Part shown: in pieces, positions 27,494 through 37,226 of the stretch | How the letters are laid out: each line of letters starts with the position of its first letter | Position numbering within the stretch: position 1 is the first letter of the stretch | Assembly (NCBI RefSeq): GCF_041435435.1 | Contig: NZ_CP108494.1 | Location: forward strand, 2,390,501-2,454,500 | Reading direction: 5' to 3' | DNA length: 64,000 nucleotides | Source: Streptomyces sp. NBC_01241 | GTDB lineage: Bacteria; Actinomycetota; Actinomycetes; Streptomycetales; Streptomycetaceae | The notes under the pieces: model-generated | What the model saw: the letters and a program-made list of their open reading frames with translations, nothing else | The model's database searches: none | What the model was told of the DNA's origin: nothing | Position numbers and translations under genes: made by a program

Positions 27494-28240
27494 TCAACGG
27501 CTCGGCGGCCACGCCACCGAACCGTGGTCGAGATCGCTCCGGTCCGCCGCGTCCGCGTACTGCGCGCACGCGTCGGTGAGTGTCTCCAGCAGTGTCAGCG
27601 GATCGGGCAGCGGGTTCTCCGGCCCCCGCACCCACCGCACGTCCAGCTCACCGGGAAGCCTGGCCGGCGGCAGGAGCACGTAGCTGCCGCGGCAGTGCCA
27701 CCGCAGTCCCGGATGCTCGTCCATGGTCTCGGGGTGGCAGTCCAGCTCGCACGGCCACCACTCGTCCTCGTCCTCGGGGGTACCGCGGGTGGCGGTGAAG
27801 AAAAGCATCCGGTCGTCGCCGGACCGGGCGACGGGGCCGACGTCGATGCCCGCGGCGAGGAGCCGCTCCAGTGCCTGGCCGCCCGCGGACAGCGGCACGT
27901 CGAGAACGTCGTGGATCATGCCGGTCGCGGTGATGAAGTTGGCCTGCGGCTGGCTGCCGGCCCAGCGCTCGATCTGGGCGCGGTCGGTGGTGGACTGCGT
28001 CTGCCAGGCGAAGGAGATGGGGTGCCGGGCGGGGGTGGGACAGCCGATGCGTTCGCACGAACATCGGTAGCCGACCGGGTGGGCGGCGGGCGCGATCGGC
28101 ATTCCGGCTTCGGCGACAGCCAGGAGCAGCGCCTCCCGGGCGGTGCCGTCGACCTCGCTCTGCTGCGGTTTGGGTCGGCGGCGAAGCCATTGGGAAAATC
28201 TGCTCTCTGAGCCGCGATAACGGCCGAAATCGGCGCCCAT
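27494..28240 (-). CDS. Bifunctional DNA primase/polymerase (prim-pol) domain protein
   Basis: 248 residues. The pattern AVAEAGMPIAPAAHPVGYRCSCERIGCPTPARHPISFAWQ, quoted here only in parts, carries the Cys cluster (CSCERIGCPTP) and TPARHP seen in actinobacterial prim-pol proteins; a later NFITATGMIHDVLDVP holds the usual D-x-D-type metal site as DVLDVP. The C-terminus (LLPPARLPGELDVRWV) fits the same family. Stand-alone copies without a helicase are common in Streptomyces chromosomes, with unknown roles. Convergent with the lipoprotein gene. Confidence 0.85.
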   Translation of the reverse strand: MGADFGRYRGSESRFSQWLRRRPKPQQSEVDGTAREALLLAVAEAGMPIAPAAHPVGYRCSCERIGCPTPARHPISFAWQTQSTTDRAQIERWAGSQPQANFITATGMIHDVLDVPLSAGGQALERLLAAGIDVGPVARSGDDRMLFFTATRGTPEDEDEWWPCELDCHPETMDEHPGLRWHCRGSYVLLPPARLPGELDVRWVRGPENPLPDPLTLLETLTDACAQYADAADRSDLDHGSVAWPPSR

Positions 28241-28361
28241 CTATCCCCTTACCTCTACGTTGCCCCTGCCCATGGTCCCACCATCCTGCGCCTCGGGTGG
28301 CCGGAGTCCCGAAGCGGGGTGGGCGAGACAGCGCCGTGAGCTGGGCACTATGCCACTTCTT

Positions 28362-28374
28362 GTCATGAAATGAC
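28362..28374. promoter_or_regulatory. GTCAT-GAA-ATGAC palindrome upstream of ddaH
   Basis: Five-base inverted repeat in the 277-base gap between the divergent prim-pol and dimethylargininase genes, about 145 bases before the latter. Possible operator; no matching regulator gene is adjacent. Nothing else is identified in the gap. Confidence 0.3.
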
Positions 28375-28517
28375 GGGTGCGCCTCCTCGCCGTGCGGAAC
28401 CACCCGATCGGATCACTGCGCAACCGGCCCCGGAGAGCGGACGATGGGCTCACGCACACACCCGTGCGAAGTCCCCTCGGCAGGCCACCCCTGCCCGCCA
28501 TGCGTGAGGAGCCTTCA

Positions 28518-29387
28518 TTGCCCACCCGTCTCCCGTCCGCCACCCCTCACGGAGGCGCGTCGCGCCGCACCTCTTGCCGTCGAGCCACACCCCGCCGATA
28601 CCTGATGTGTCCTCCCGTCCACTTCAGGGTGACGTACTCCATCAATCCCTGGATGGACCCCAGCAAGCCCGTGGATCTCCCCCTGGCCCAGACCCAGTGG
28701 GAGGACCTGCGGGACCGCTACCGTGCCCTCGGGCACACCGTGGAGCTGCTCACGCCCCGGCCCGAGCTGCCCGACATGGTCTTCGCCGCCAACGGCGCCA
28801 CGGTGGTCGACGGCCGGGTGCTGGGTGCCCGGTTCGCGTACCGGGAGCGGTACGCGGAGGCCGGGGCCCATCGCGAGTGGTTCCGGGCCAACGGCTTCAC
28901 CGAGTTCCATGAGCCGGACCACGTCAACGAGGGCGAGGGCGACTTCGCGGTCACCGCGTCGTACCTCCTGGCCGGGCGGGGCTTCCGGTCCAGCCCGCTC
29001 TCGCACGACGAGGCGCAGGAGTTCTTCGGGCGCCCGGTGATCGGGCTCGATCTGATCGACCCGCGCTACTACCACCTGGACACGGCCCTGTCCGTGCTCG
29101 ACGAGGCGGGCGACGAGATCATGTACTACCCGGGGGCGTTCTCGCCGGGGAGCCGGTCGGTGCTGGCGCGGCTCTTCCCCGACGCGCTGATCGCCGAGGA
29201 GGCGGACGCCGCCGCGCTCGGTCTGAACGCGGTGAGCGACGGGCTCCACGTACTGCTGCCGCAGGCCGCCACGGGGCTGTTCGATCCGTTGCGGGCGCGC
29301 GGCTTCGAGCCGGTGCCGATGGATCTGGGCGAGCTGCTGAAGGGCGGCGGCAGTGTGAAGTGCTGCACCCAGGAGCTGCGGGGGTGA
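28518..29387 (+). CDS. ddaH: Dimethylargininase (N,N-dimethylarginine dimethylaminohydrolase)
   Basis: 289 residues. Hydrolyses methylated arginine to citrulline and an amine. The family signatures are RYLMCPPVHF, SINPWMDPSKPVD, MVFAANGA, EGEGDFAV and, at the end, the nucleophile Cys in SVKCCTQELRG; the His-containing loop is DALIAEE...LNAVSDGLHVLLP. TTG at 28518 is the best start because GAGGAG lies six bases before it; the open frame upstream has no ribosome site. An N-terminal Arg/Ser/Thr-rich stretch of about 30 residues precedes the fold. No Lrp-type regulator or rocD is adjacent. Confidence 0.88.
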   Translation: MPTRLPSATPHGGASRRTSCRRATPRRYLMCPPVHFRVTYSINPWMDPSKPVDLPLAQTQWEDLRDRYRALGHTVELLTPRPELPDMVFAANGATVVDGRVLGARFAYRERYAEAGAHREWFRANGFTEFHEPDHVNEGEGDFAVTASYLLAGRGFRSSPLSHDEAQEFFGRPVIGLDLIDPRYYHLDTALSVLDEAGDEIMYYPGAFSPGSRSVLARLFPDALIAEEADAAALGLNAVSDGLHVLLPQAATGLFDPLRARGFEPVPMDLGELLKGGGSVKCCTQELRG

Positions 29388-29402
29388 GTGAGCGGGCCGC
29401 CC

Positions 29403-30404
29403 TCAGTTGTCCTCGCCGGGCGGCCACGCGTCGCCCCACGCGACGTCCCGGGCGGCCCGGTACAACTCGCCGTGCCGCTTGGTGACCGTGGCGCGCCGCA
29501 GGGCCTCGTCACGGGTGCACAGGTCGAGCAGCACCTGCCCCTTGCGGATCTGCGGCTTGCGGGTGACGCGCGCCGGGACGGGCTCCGTCTCGAAGCGGGT
29601 CGCCACGACGTAGCTGAACTTCTCGTCCTCGTACGGCAACGAGCCGCCCTTGACCTGCCGGTGCAGCGAAGAGCGGCTGACCCGGGCCGAGAAGTGGCAC
29701 CAGTCCGTGCCCGGCTCGATGGGGCAGGCGTCGCTGTGCGGGCAGGGCGCGGCGACCTTCAGCCCGGCGGCGATCAGCCGGTCGCGGGCCTCGATGATCC
29801 GGGCGTAGCCGTCGGGGGTGCCGGGCTCGACGACCACGACCGCCTGTGCGGCGGCCGCCGCGGTGTCGACGAGCGCGGCACGGACGTCCGCCGTCAGTTC
29901 CTTGAGTACGTAGGAGACGGTGATCAGGTCCGTGGGCGCGAGTTCGAGGCCCGCGCCGATCCGGGCCCGGCGCCACTCGGCGGCGCGCAGGGCGGGGATG
30001 CCGGAGATCCCGGCCAGTTCGCGGCCCAGTGCGAGGGCGGGCTCGGCCCAGTCCAGGACGGTGGTCCGCGGCCCCTCCCAGGCACCGGCCACGGCCCAGC
30101 TCGCCGCTCCGGTGCCGCCGCCGATGTCGGTGTGCGTGGCGGGCGCCCAGTCGGGGGCGGCGTCCTGGAGTGCGGCGAGGGCGGACCGTACCGCTTCGAA
30201 GGTCGCGGGCATCCGGTACGCGGCGTAGGCGGCGACGTCGGATCGGTCGCGGAGCACCGGGGCGTCCGTGGGAGTGGTCCCCCGGTAGTTGGCGATGAGC
30301 CGGTCGACGGCCTGGACGGCCTGCCTGGGCGGCAGTCCGTCGAGCAGTGCGGCCAGCGCCGTGCGCAGGGCTTCCGCGGTGGGGAGGGTGGCGTTCACCG
30401 GCAA
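29403..30404 (-). CDS. Rsm22-like small ribosomal subunit methyltransferase
   Basis: 333 residues. A helical N-terminus is followed by a class I SAM-binding motif (DIGGGTGAASWAVAG) and a Cys-rich block CPHSDACPIEPGTDWCHF, which with the preceding APCPHSD matches the metal-binding region of Rsm22 proteins; FSARVSRSSLHRQVKGG follows as in the family. Rsm22 proteins act on or near the small ribosomal subunit rRNA. TTG at 30404 or GTG at 30398 can serve as start. Stand-alone gene. Confidence 0.88.
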   Translation of the reverse strand: MPVNATLPTAEALRTALAALLDGLPPRQAVQAVDRLIANYRGTTPTDAPVLRDRSDVAAYAAYRMPATFEAVRSALAALQDAAPDWAPATHTDIGGGTGAASWAVAGAWEGPRTTVLDWAEPALALGRELAGISGIPALRAAEWRRARIGAGLELAPTDLITVSYVLKELTADVRAALVDTAAAAAQAVVVVEPGTPDGYARIIEARDRLIAAGLKVAAPCPHSDACPIEPGTDWCHFSARVSRSSLHRQVKGGSLPYEDEKFSYVVATRFETEPVPARVTRKPQIRKGQVLLDLCTRDEALRRATVTKRHGELYRAARDVAWGDAWPPGEDN

Positions 30405-30539
30405 ATTGTAGGCGGAGGCTGCCCGCCCGCTTCCGGCCCGGCACCGGCCGCGAACCGCAGAACAGGTGAACTGCCGGGGCCCTTGCGCCAGTTGCTACGC
30501 TGACCGCCGCGAGGTCGGGATCGCCCATCGAGGGAAGTC

Positions 30540-31847
30540 ATGAGACAGAAGATCGTGCGCCTGGTTCTGGTCGGCGGAGTTCTCGTGCTGGCCATGCTTC
30601 TTCTGCTGGCCACCTGCGCGGGCGGTGAGAAGAGCTCCGGCGAGCCGAAGAAGCGGGCGGAGAAGGCCACGGTCCCGGTGACCCGGCTCACCGTCCCCTC
30701 CGTGTTCGAGACGAAGCGCGGCTGGGAGCTCATCGGTACCTCGCCCGACTACGCGCTGTCCCGGACGACGGGCACTCTCGCCTACCTCGTGCGAGTCTCG
30801 GACACCAGGTATCAGCTGCAGACCATCGACTCGGAGACCGGGGAGGCCGGCTGGCACGGGGAGAGCTGGCGGCCCCCGTCCGCGCAGCACTTCCCGAGGC
30901 TCCTCCTGGTCACCGCGGACGACCACGAGTACTACGTGACGTGGTCGTACGGGAAGGTCGGCGAGAACGCGCTGACCCCCGCCGACACGATCGTCTCGCT
31001 GGACTTCTACGACGTGCGGGACGGCTCCCGGCGGCGCGTCGAGGTGCCGTGGAACGCCGTGCCCACGGTCTCCGCCACCGGCCCCGGCGTCCTCATCAGT
31101 GACGGCCGGACGAACAGCGCCGTCATCGACCCGTCGACCGGCCGGGTGTCGCAGGTCACCGCCCCCGGACTCAAGTACCCGAAGGGCTGCACGACCTGCA
31201 AGCAGCTCACCGAGGTCCGCGGGCTGACGCAGAAGGGCCTGCTGGTCAGCGGGTCCAAGGAGTTCTGGGTGCAGGGCGGCTGGTTCAGCCGCGATGTCGC
31301 GCCCAAGGGCACCGACCGGCTCAGCGGGATCCCGACGTCGGTGCTCCCGGGGCTGATCCTGGCGAAGTGGCATCTCGCCAAGGGCGCGAAGCGCGCCGCC
31401 ACCCATGACCTGTGGACGGTGCACGATCTGGAGACGGGCAAGCCGCTCGCCTCGGTGGAGTGCAGCAAGCCCGCGATAAAGCCCGGCCAGTACCCGCAGC
31501 TCGTCGCCGCGCCCTCGGGCAACTTCCTGGTGGCCGGGCCACTCGCCTTCGACCTGCTGACGAAGCGGGGCTTCTGCTTCGAGGGGGCGGACGGCACGAA
31601 GCCGCTGACGCTGGCGTCGGTGAACGACGAGGGCATCGCGTACGGCGCGGCGAACGCGCGCAACGCGGCGGACGCGCTGGCCGGCGGCGGCACCCCCGTC
31701 GCGGTCGCGGTCAGGAGCGGCACGACGGGCGCCCTGCCGTCGAACCAGCGGATTCCGGGCGCGGTGACGTCGGACGGTGTCGGCCTGTTCCGCTGGACGG
31801 ACGAGAAGGACCGCCCGCATCTGATCGGCTACCCGAGCGCGCGCTGA
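30540..31847 (+). CDS. Membrane-anchored protein with beta-propeller-like repeats
   Basis: 435 residues. A single N-terminal hydrophobic segment (LVLVGGVLVLAMLLLLATC) is followed by repeated beta-rich units such as LYTIDSETGEAGW-like QTIDSETGEAGWHGE, VIDPSTGRVSQV and VHDLETGKPLASV, spaced as in PQQ-type propellers. The Cys after LAT could be lipidated, but Thr at -1 makes this weak. ATG at 30540 has GAGGGAAG upstream. Two paired Cys (GCTTC) suggest an extracytoplasmic location. No function is recognised. Confidence 0.75.
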   Translation: MRQKIVRLVLVGGVLVLAMLLLLATCAGGEKSSGEPKKRAEKATVPVTRLTVPSVFETKRGWELIGTSPDYALSRTTGTLAYLVRVSDTRYQLQTIDSETGEAGWHGESWRPPSAQHFPRLLLVTADDHEYYVTWSYGKVGENALTPADTIVSLDFYDVRDGSRRRVEVPWNAVPTVSATGPGVLISDGRTNSAVIDPSTGRVSQVTAPGLKYPKGCTTCKQLTEVRGLTQKGLLVSGSKEFWVQGGWFSRDVAPKGTDRLSGIPTSVLPGLILAKWHLAKGAKRAATHDLWTVHDLETGKPLASVECSKPAIKPGQYPQLVAAPSGNFLVAGPLAFDLLTKRGFCFEGADGTKPLTLASVNDEGIAYGAANARNAADALAGGGTPVAVAVRSGTTGALPSNQRIPGAVTSDGVGLFRWTDEKDRPHLIGYPSAR

Positions 31848-31945
31848 GGTCCTCCGTCCGGATCATGCCGGGCTCGCGGGGTGCCGTGCACGAGGCCCGC
31901 TGTGGCCTTTCGCACGGCCCATGTGCCGCCCCTCGGGCTCCCCCG

Positions 31946-33295
31946 CTACGCCGCCACCCGCCGCCAGGGCCTGCACAGCCCCAGGAAGCAGGCCATCGCG
32001 CCCACCGCGCACACCAGTTGGACGACGGCCATCGGCACGGCCGTCCCCTCGCCCGCGATCCCGACGAGCGGCGAGGCGACGGCGCCGATGAGGAACGACG
32101 ACGTGCCGAGCAGCGCGGACGCGGACCCGGCGGCGTGCTTCGTACGCATCAGGGCCTGCGCGTTCGTGTTCGGCATCGCGAGCCCCATCGCGGACATCAG
32201 CACGAAGAGCCCGGCCGCGACCGGGACCAGGCCCACGTCCCCGAAGACCCCGGTCGTCATCAGCAGCAGTGCGGCCGCGGCCAGCACGATGACCGAGAGG
32301 CCGAAGGCGAGCGCCTTGTCCAGGCTGATCCGGCCGACCAGCACCTTGCCGTTGATCTGGCCCACGATGATCAGGCCGACCGAGTTGACGCCGAAGAGCA
32401 GGCTGAAGGTCTGCGGCGAGGCCCCGTAGATCTCCTGCACGACGAACGGCGAGGCGCTCACGTACGCGAAGAGGGCGGCGAAGGCGAGGCTGCCCGCGAT
32501 CATGTAGCCGGCGAAGATCCGGTCGGCGAGCAGCCCGCGCATGGTGCGCAGCGCGTCGCCGATGCCGCCGGTGTGCCGGTCCTGCGGTGGCAGGGTCTCG
32601 TGCAGCCACTTCCAGACGACCAGGGTGAGCAGCGCGCCGACGACGGTGAGGACGGCGAAGATCCCCCGCCAGTCGGTGAACCGCAGCACCTGTCCGCCGA
32701 TCAGCGGCGCGACGACCGGTGCGACGCCCGAGATCAGCATCAGTGTGGAGAAGAACCTGGCCATCTCCACGCCGTCGTACATGTCGCGCACCACGGCGCG
32801 GGCGATGACGATCCCCGCCGCACCGGCCAGGCCCTGCAGGAGGCGGAAGCCGATGAGGAGTTCCGTGGTGGGGGCGAAGACGCAGATCGCGGTGGCGACG
32901 ACGTAGATGATCATGCCGAGGAGCAGCGGCCTGCGCCTCCCCCACCGGTCGCTCATCGGTCCGACGACGACCTGGCCGAGCGCCATGCCGGTGAGGCAGG
33001 CGGTGAGGGTGAGCTGGACGGTCGCGGCGGGGGCGTGCAGGGACTCGGTGACCGCGGGGAGTGCCGGGAGGTACATGTCCATGGAGAGCGGCGGCAGTGC
33101 GGTGAGGCCGCCGAGGACCAGGGTGACGAGGAGTCCGGTGCGCCGGGCCGCTTCGGTGGCGGCGGGTTCTGCGAAAGGTGTGCCGGTGGCCGCGGGCTCC
33201 TCGGTCCCGGTCCCGTTCGCCGTCCCGGTGGTCGGTATGTGTGTACGTTCCTGCTGGGCCCGGCTCGCGCCGCTCTCCGGCATTCTCATCTCCAT
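31946..33295 (-). CDS. MFS exporter, Bcr/CflA (DHA1) family
   Basis: 449 residues, 12 membrane segments after a polar N-terminus of about 50 residues. Diagnostic motifs are PPLSMDMYLPALPAVTESL in helix 1, GPMSDRWGRRRPLLLG after helix 2 and RLLQGLAGAAGIVIARAVVRDMYDG in helices 4-5. The family exports bicyclomycin, chloramphenicol and related drugs. ATG at 33295 is the first start; ATG at 33283, 12 bases in, has a GGAG better placed and is a fair alternative. Divergent from the Gfo/Idh gene with 65 bases between. Confidence 0.92.
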   Translation of the reverse strand: MEMRMPESGASRAQQERTHIPTTGTANGTGTEEPAATGTPFAEPAATEAARRTGLLVTLVLGGLTALPPLSMDMYLPALPAVTESLHAPAATVQLTLTACLTGMALGQVVVGPMSDRWGRRRPLLLGMIIYVVATAICVFAPTTELLIGFRLLQGLAGAAGIVIARAVVRDMYDGVEMARFFSTLMLISGVAPVVAPLIGGQVLRFTDWRGIFAVLTVVGALLTLVVWKWLHETLPPQDRHTGGIGDALRTMRGLLADRIFAGYMIAGSLAFAALFAYVSASPFVVQEIYGASPQTFSLLFGVNSVGLIIVGQINGKVLVGRISLDKALAFGLSVIVLAAAALLLMTTGVFGDVGLVPVAAGLFVLMSAMGLAMPNTNAQALMRTKHAAGSASALLGTSSFLIGAVASPLVGIAGEGTAVPMAVVQLVCAVGAMACFLGLCRPWRRVAA

Positions 33296-33360
33296 GTCGT
33301 TGAATCCGCATCTATGCTCTCAGCTCTGCCGGACCGGTCGAGACCTTTTGGGGAGCAGGC

Positions 33361-34374
33361 ATGACAGGCATGAGCGGGGCATTGCGTTGGGGCGTACTGG
33401 CGACCGGCGGTATCGCCGCGACGTTCACCGAGGATCTGCGGGCGATGCCGGACGCGGAGGTGGTGGCCGTCGCCTCCCGTACGGACGCCTCGGCGAAGGC
33501 GTTCGCGCAGCGGTTCGGGATACCCCGGGCGTACGGCAGCTGGGCGGAGCTCGCCGCCGACGACGAGGTCGACGTGGTGTATGTGGCGACGCCGCACTCG
33601 GCGCACCGGGAGGCCGCCGCGCTCTGCCTGGAGGCCGGGAAGCACGTGCTGTGCGAGAAGGCGTTCACGCTCAACGCGCGGGAGGCGGAAGAGCTGGTGA
33701 AGCTCGCCCGGGACCGCGGCCTCTTCCTGATGGAGGCCATGTGGACGTACTGCAACCCGGTCATCCGGCGCATGACGGAGCTGGTGCGGGACGGCGCCAT
33801 CGGCGATATCCGTACCGTGCAGGCCGACTTCGGGTTCGCGGGCGACTTCGGCCCCGAGCACCGGCTGCGCGACCCGGCGCTGGGCGGCGGCGCGCTGCTG
33901 GACCTCGGGGTCTATCCGGTGTCGTTCGCGCAGTTGCTGCTGGGCGAACCGGACCGGGTGCAGGCCGACGCGCTGCTCTCCCCGGAGGGGGTCGACCTGA
34001 ACACGGCCATGCTGCTGAGCTGGTCGGGGGCGGGCGCCTCGGCGCTGCTGAACTGTTCGCTCGTCGGGGACACCCCGGTGACCGCGACGGTCACCGGGAC
34101 GAAGGGGCGGATCGACTTTCCGCACGGCTTCTTCTATCCGGAGCGGTTCGTGCTGCACCGGCCGGGGCGCGACCCGGAGGAGTTCACCGCGGGGGCGGCG
34201 GGCGACGGGCTGCGCGGGATGCAGTTCGAGCAGGCCGAGGTGGCGCGGGCGCTGCGGGCCGGCGAGACGGAGTCGCCGCTGGTGCCGCTGGACGGTTCCC
34301 TCGCCGTGATGCGGACGCTCGACGCGGTACGTGACCGCATCGGCGTCCGCTACCCGGCCGACGACCTCGACTGA
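33361..34374 (+). CDS. Gfo/Idh/MocA family NAD(P)-dependent oxidoreductase
   Basis: 337 residues. Rossmann start RWGVLATGGIAATFTEDL, then VDVVYVATPHSAHREAA and the HVLCEKAFTLN motif, where the usual EKP is EKA. The C-terminal beta-sheet domain (GDFGPEHRLRDPALGGGALLDLGVYP) is typical. Members act on sugars, inositols or dihydrodiols; this one resembles the trans-dihydrodiol/D-xylose dehydrogenase branch. GGGGAG ribosome site before ATG at 33361. No pathway partners adjacent. Confidence 0.9.
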   Translation: MTGMSGALRWGVLATGGIAATFTEDLRAMPDAEVVAVASRTDASAKAFAQRFGIPRAYGSWAELAADDEVDVVYVATPHSAHREAAALCLEAGKHVLCEKAFTLNAREAEELVKLARDRGLFLMEAMWTYCNPVIRRMTELVRDGAIGDIRTVQADFGFAGDFGPEHRLRDPALGGGALLDLGVYPVSFAQLLLGEPDRVQADALLSPEGVDLNTAMLLSWSGAGASALLNCSLVGDTPVTATVTGTKGRIDFPHGFFYPERFVLHRPGRDPEEFTAGAAGDGLRGMQFEQAEVARALRAGETESPLVPLDGSLAVMRTLDAVRDRIGVRYPADDLD

Positions 34375-34413
34375 CGGCCTCCGCTGACCGGCGCCCGTCC
34401 GTGGGGCGGGGCC

Positions 34414-36042
34414 CTACGCGGGCGTGAGGCCCTGGTTCCCCACCTCCGTGACGAACGATCCGGCCGTCGCGAGGGGCGCGCCGGGCGTGGTGACGGCGGA
34501 CACCGTGCGGTAGTCCGCGCGCGCCCGCTGCGCGCCCAGTGTGATGACGGCGTAGCCGCGGCGGCCGTTGAAGAACTTCATGTGCGGGTTGGCCCGCATC
34601 TGGTTGTTCCATGCGGCCGGCTTGTCCGAGCCGTTCTTGCCGCTGGTGATGGAGGTGGCGACGATCTCCGTGCCGACGGTGCGGGAGGACGGGTCGTCGA
34701 AGTCCCGCTTCAGGTCGAAGCCGTAGCCGACGTGCACATCGCCGGTCAGCACCATCAGGTTGTCGATCCGGGCGGCCTCGGCTCCCTTCAGGACCCGTTC
34801 CCGGGAGGCGGGGTAGCCGTCCCAGGCGTCCATCGACAGCAGATAGGCGTCGGTGGGGACGTCGCGCCGCTGGGCGAAGGTGACCTGCTGCGGTACGACG
34901 TTCCAGGTGGCGTGCGAGGTGCGCCAGCCGTTGAGCAGCCAGCGCTCCTGGGTGGCTCCGGTGAGGGTGCGCGAGGGGTTCTCGGACTCCGGTCCGGGCT
35001 TCTGCCAGCCGTCGCCGTACGCCTGGTCGCTGCGGTACTGGCGGGTGTCGAGGATGTCGAACTGGGCGAGGCGGCCGAAGTGCAGGCGCCGGTAGAGCTT
35101 CATGTCCGGGCCGGTCGGCCGCTGCGGGGTGCGCAGCGGCTGGTTCTCCCAGTACGCCCGGTACGCTGCGGCGCGCCGCAGCAGGAATTCCGTCGGCGGT
35201 ACGTCGTTCTCGGGGATCTCGCCCGCGTAGTTGTTCTCCGTCTCGTGGTCGTCCCAGGTGACGACGAAGGGGTGCGCTGCGTGGGCGGCGCGCAGATCGG
35301 GGTCGGACTTGTAGAGGCCGTAGCGCAGCCGGTAGTCCTCCAGCGTGACCGTCTCCCGGTTGAAATGGGCGGGGAGCGTGCGCCTGGTGTCGTTACGGGC
35401 TCCGCCCCTCGCGCTGACGGCGTACTCGTAGAGGTAGTCACCGAGGTGGAAGACAACGTCGACGTCCTCCTGGGCGAGGTGCTTGTACGCGGTGAAGTAG
35501 CCGTGGTGGTAGGCCTGGCAGGAGACGGCGGCCAGGGTCAGCGCGCTGTTGCGGGCGCCTCGGGCGGGCGCGGTGCGGGTCCGGCCGGTGGGGCTGGTCC
35601 AGTTCCCGGTACGAAAGCGGTAGTAGAAGACGCGGTCCGCTTCGAGGCCCTTGATCTCGACGTGGACGCTGTGGTCGAACTCCGGGTGGGCGGTGGCCGA
35701 TCCGCGCCGGACGACGCGGGAGAAGCGCTCGTCGCGGGCGAGTTCCCAGCCCACCCGAACCCGGGCCCGGGGCAGTCCGCTGCCGGTCTCGTACGGGCGG
35801 GGCGCGAGTCTCGTCCACAGCAGGACCGAGTCGGGCAGCGGGTCGCCGGAGGCGACGCCGAGGGTGAACGGGTTCTCACCGATCTTCCGGGCGTCCAGCT
35901 CGGCGGCGCTCGCGGTACCCGCGGCCGGCAGGTTGACCGAGAAGGCGAGCGCGGCGGCGGCGCCGGTGACGGTGAGGAAGCGGCGGCGTCCGAGGTGCCT
36001 GGCGGCGTCGCGCAGCTCCTGCTGGTGCGATGAGTGCGTCAT
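34414..36042 (-). CDS. phoD: PhoD family alkaline phosphatase/phosphodiesterase, Tat-secreted
   Basis: 542 residues. Twin-arginine signal GRRRFLTVTGAAAAL with Ala-rich cleavage region, so exported folded. PhoD_N domain (ENPFTLGVASGDPLPDSVLLWTRL) precedes the catalytic metallophosphatase domain: SCQAYHHG, FHLGDYLYEYA, VVTWDDHETENN and LTGDVHVGYG hold the metal ligands. Such enzymes hydrolyse phosphomonoesters and diesters, often under PhoP control, but I see no PHO-box repeat upstream. ATG at 36042 follows GGGGAGGGACAG. Confidence 0.95.
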   Translation of the reverse strand: MTHSSHQQELRDAARHLGRRRFLTVTGAAAALAFSVNLPAAGTASAAELDARKIGENPFTLGVASGDPLPDSVLLWTRLAPRPYETGSGLPRARVRVGWELARDERFSRVVRRGSATAHPEFDHSVHVEIKGLEADRVFYYRFRTGNWTSPTGRTRTAPARGARNSALTLAAVSCQAYHHGYFTAYKHLAQEDVDVVFHLGDYLYEYAVSARGGARNDTRRTLPAHFNRETVTLEDYRLRYGLYKSDPDLRAAHAAHPFVVTWDDHETENNYAGEIPENDVPPTEFLLRRAAAYRAYWENQPLRTPQRPTGPDMKLYRRLHFGRLAQFDILDTRQYRSDQAYGDGWQKPGPESENPSRTLTGATQERWLLNGWRTSHATWNVVPQQVTFAQRRDVPTDAYLLSMDAWDGYPASRERVLKGAEAARIDNLMVLTGDVHVGYGFDLKRDFDDPSSRTVGTEIVATSITSGKNGSDKPAAWNNQMRANPHMKFFNGRRGYAVITLGAQRARADYRTVSAVTTPGAPLATAGSFVTEVGNQGLTPA

Positions 36043-36304
36043 CTGTCCCTCCCCTGGCTGGTGGTGTACTCGGACGGTGCAGCGGGCCGGCACATCGAGC
36101 GGTTGTCGTGTTTGCGTCGCTCCGGCATCGCGCGGATGAGGAGTACGACGGGAATGGATGCCCACGACAAAGCACGCATATGCGACGGATGTCATGATCA
36201 TCAAAATCGGCCCTCCGCAACGCGAACCCGCCGCCGTATACGCCGTCTTGCCCCCGCGTGGCCCCACGCGACCCGCTGGACGGGAAGGCGTACGCTGCGG
36301 CCCC

Positions 36305-37078
36305 ATGAGCAGCAAACCGTTGAATTCCGACGCGAAGACGGCGGTCGTGACGGGCGCGGGCTCCGGAATCGGCCGCGCGGTGGCGCTCGCCCTGACCGGC
36401 GCGGGCTGGTCGGTGGCGCTCGCGGGCCGGCGCCCGGAGCCCCTCGCCGAGACCGCCGCGCTGGCCGGGAAGAACGTCCGGGTGATCACCGTCCCCGCCG
36501 ATGTCTCACGCCCCGAGGACGTGGCCGCGCTCTTCTCCTCCGTACAGGAGTGCTTCGGCCGCCTGGACCTGCTCGTCAACAACGCGGGGACGTTCGGCCC
36601 GCGTTCCGTCCCCGTCGAGGATCTCTCGGTGGAGGACTGGCGCGTGGTGGTGGACGTGAACGTGACGGGCGCGTTCCTGTGCGCGCAGGCCGCGTACCGG
36701 CTGATGAAGGAACAGGACCCGCAGGGCGGCCGGATCATCAACAACGGCTCGATCTCCGCCCACGCGCCGCGCCCGCACTCGGTCGCCTACACCACGACCA
36801 AGCACGCCATGACGGGCCTGACGAAGTCGCTGTCGCTGGACGGCCGTCCGTACCGGATCGCCTGCGGGCAGATCGACATCGGCAACGCGGCCACGGACAT
36901 GACCGAACAGATGCGGACAGGCATCCTTCAGGCCGATGGCCGGCTTGCGGTGGAGCCGGTGATGGCGGCGGCGGATGTGGCCCGGACGGTGCTCCACATG
37001 GCGGAGCTGCCCCTGGAGGCGAACATGCAGTTCGCGACGGTCCTGGCGACAGCCATGCCGTACGTGGGGCGCGGCTGA
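36305..37078 (+). CDS. Short-chain dehydrogenase/reductase
   Basis: 257 residues, classical [16 protein letters not shown] at 17-29, NNAG ([10 protein letters not shown]), catalytic Ser in [10 protein letters not shown] and YTTTK. Substrate unknown. ATG at 36305 lies eight bases after TACGCT without a ribosome site, consistent with a leaderless transcript. The 262-base gap upstream (36043-36304), shared with phoD, shows only a small TGATCA-centred dyad near 36194. Confidence 0.92.
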   Translation: MSSKPLNSDAKTAVVTGAGSGIGRAVALALTGAGWSVALAGRRPEPLAETAALAGKNVRVITVPADVSRPEDVAALFSSVQECFGRLDLLVNNAGTFGPRSVPVEDLSVEDWRVVVDVNVTGAFLCAQAAYRLMKEQDPQGGRIINNGSISAHAPRPHSVAYTTTKHAMTGLTKSLSLDGRPYRIACGQIDIGNAATDMTEQMRTGILQADGRLAVEPVMAAADVARTVLHMAELPLEANMQFATVLATAMPYVGRG

Positions 37079-37226
37079 CGGGTACGGCCCGAACCGGCGG
37101 CCGGGCGTGGCCGGTTGCCGCCCGGTCGACCACGGCCCGGCCGAAATGCGCACCTCCGTGCGGGGGCGGCGCATGTGGCCCTTATGCTCACAGTCCTTCA
37201 CCAGAACTCCACGCGAGGATCACGGC

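Noticed and set aside
36043..36304. PHO boxes expected upstream of phoD.
   Set aside because: No GTTCACC-type direct repeats were found in the shared intergenic region, so phosphate control is not claimed.
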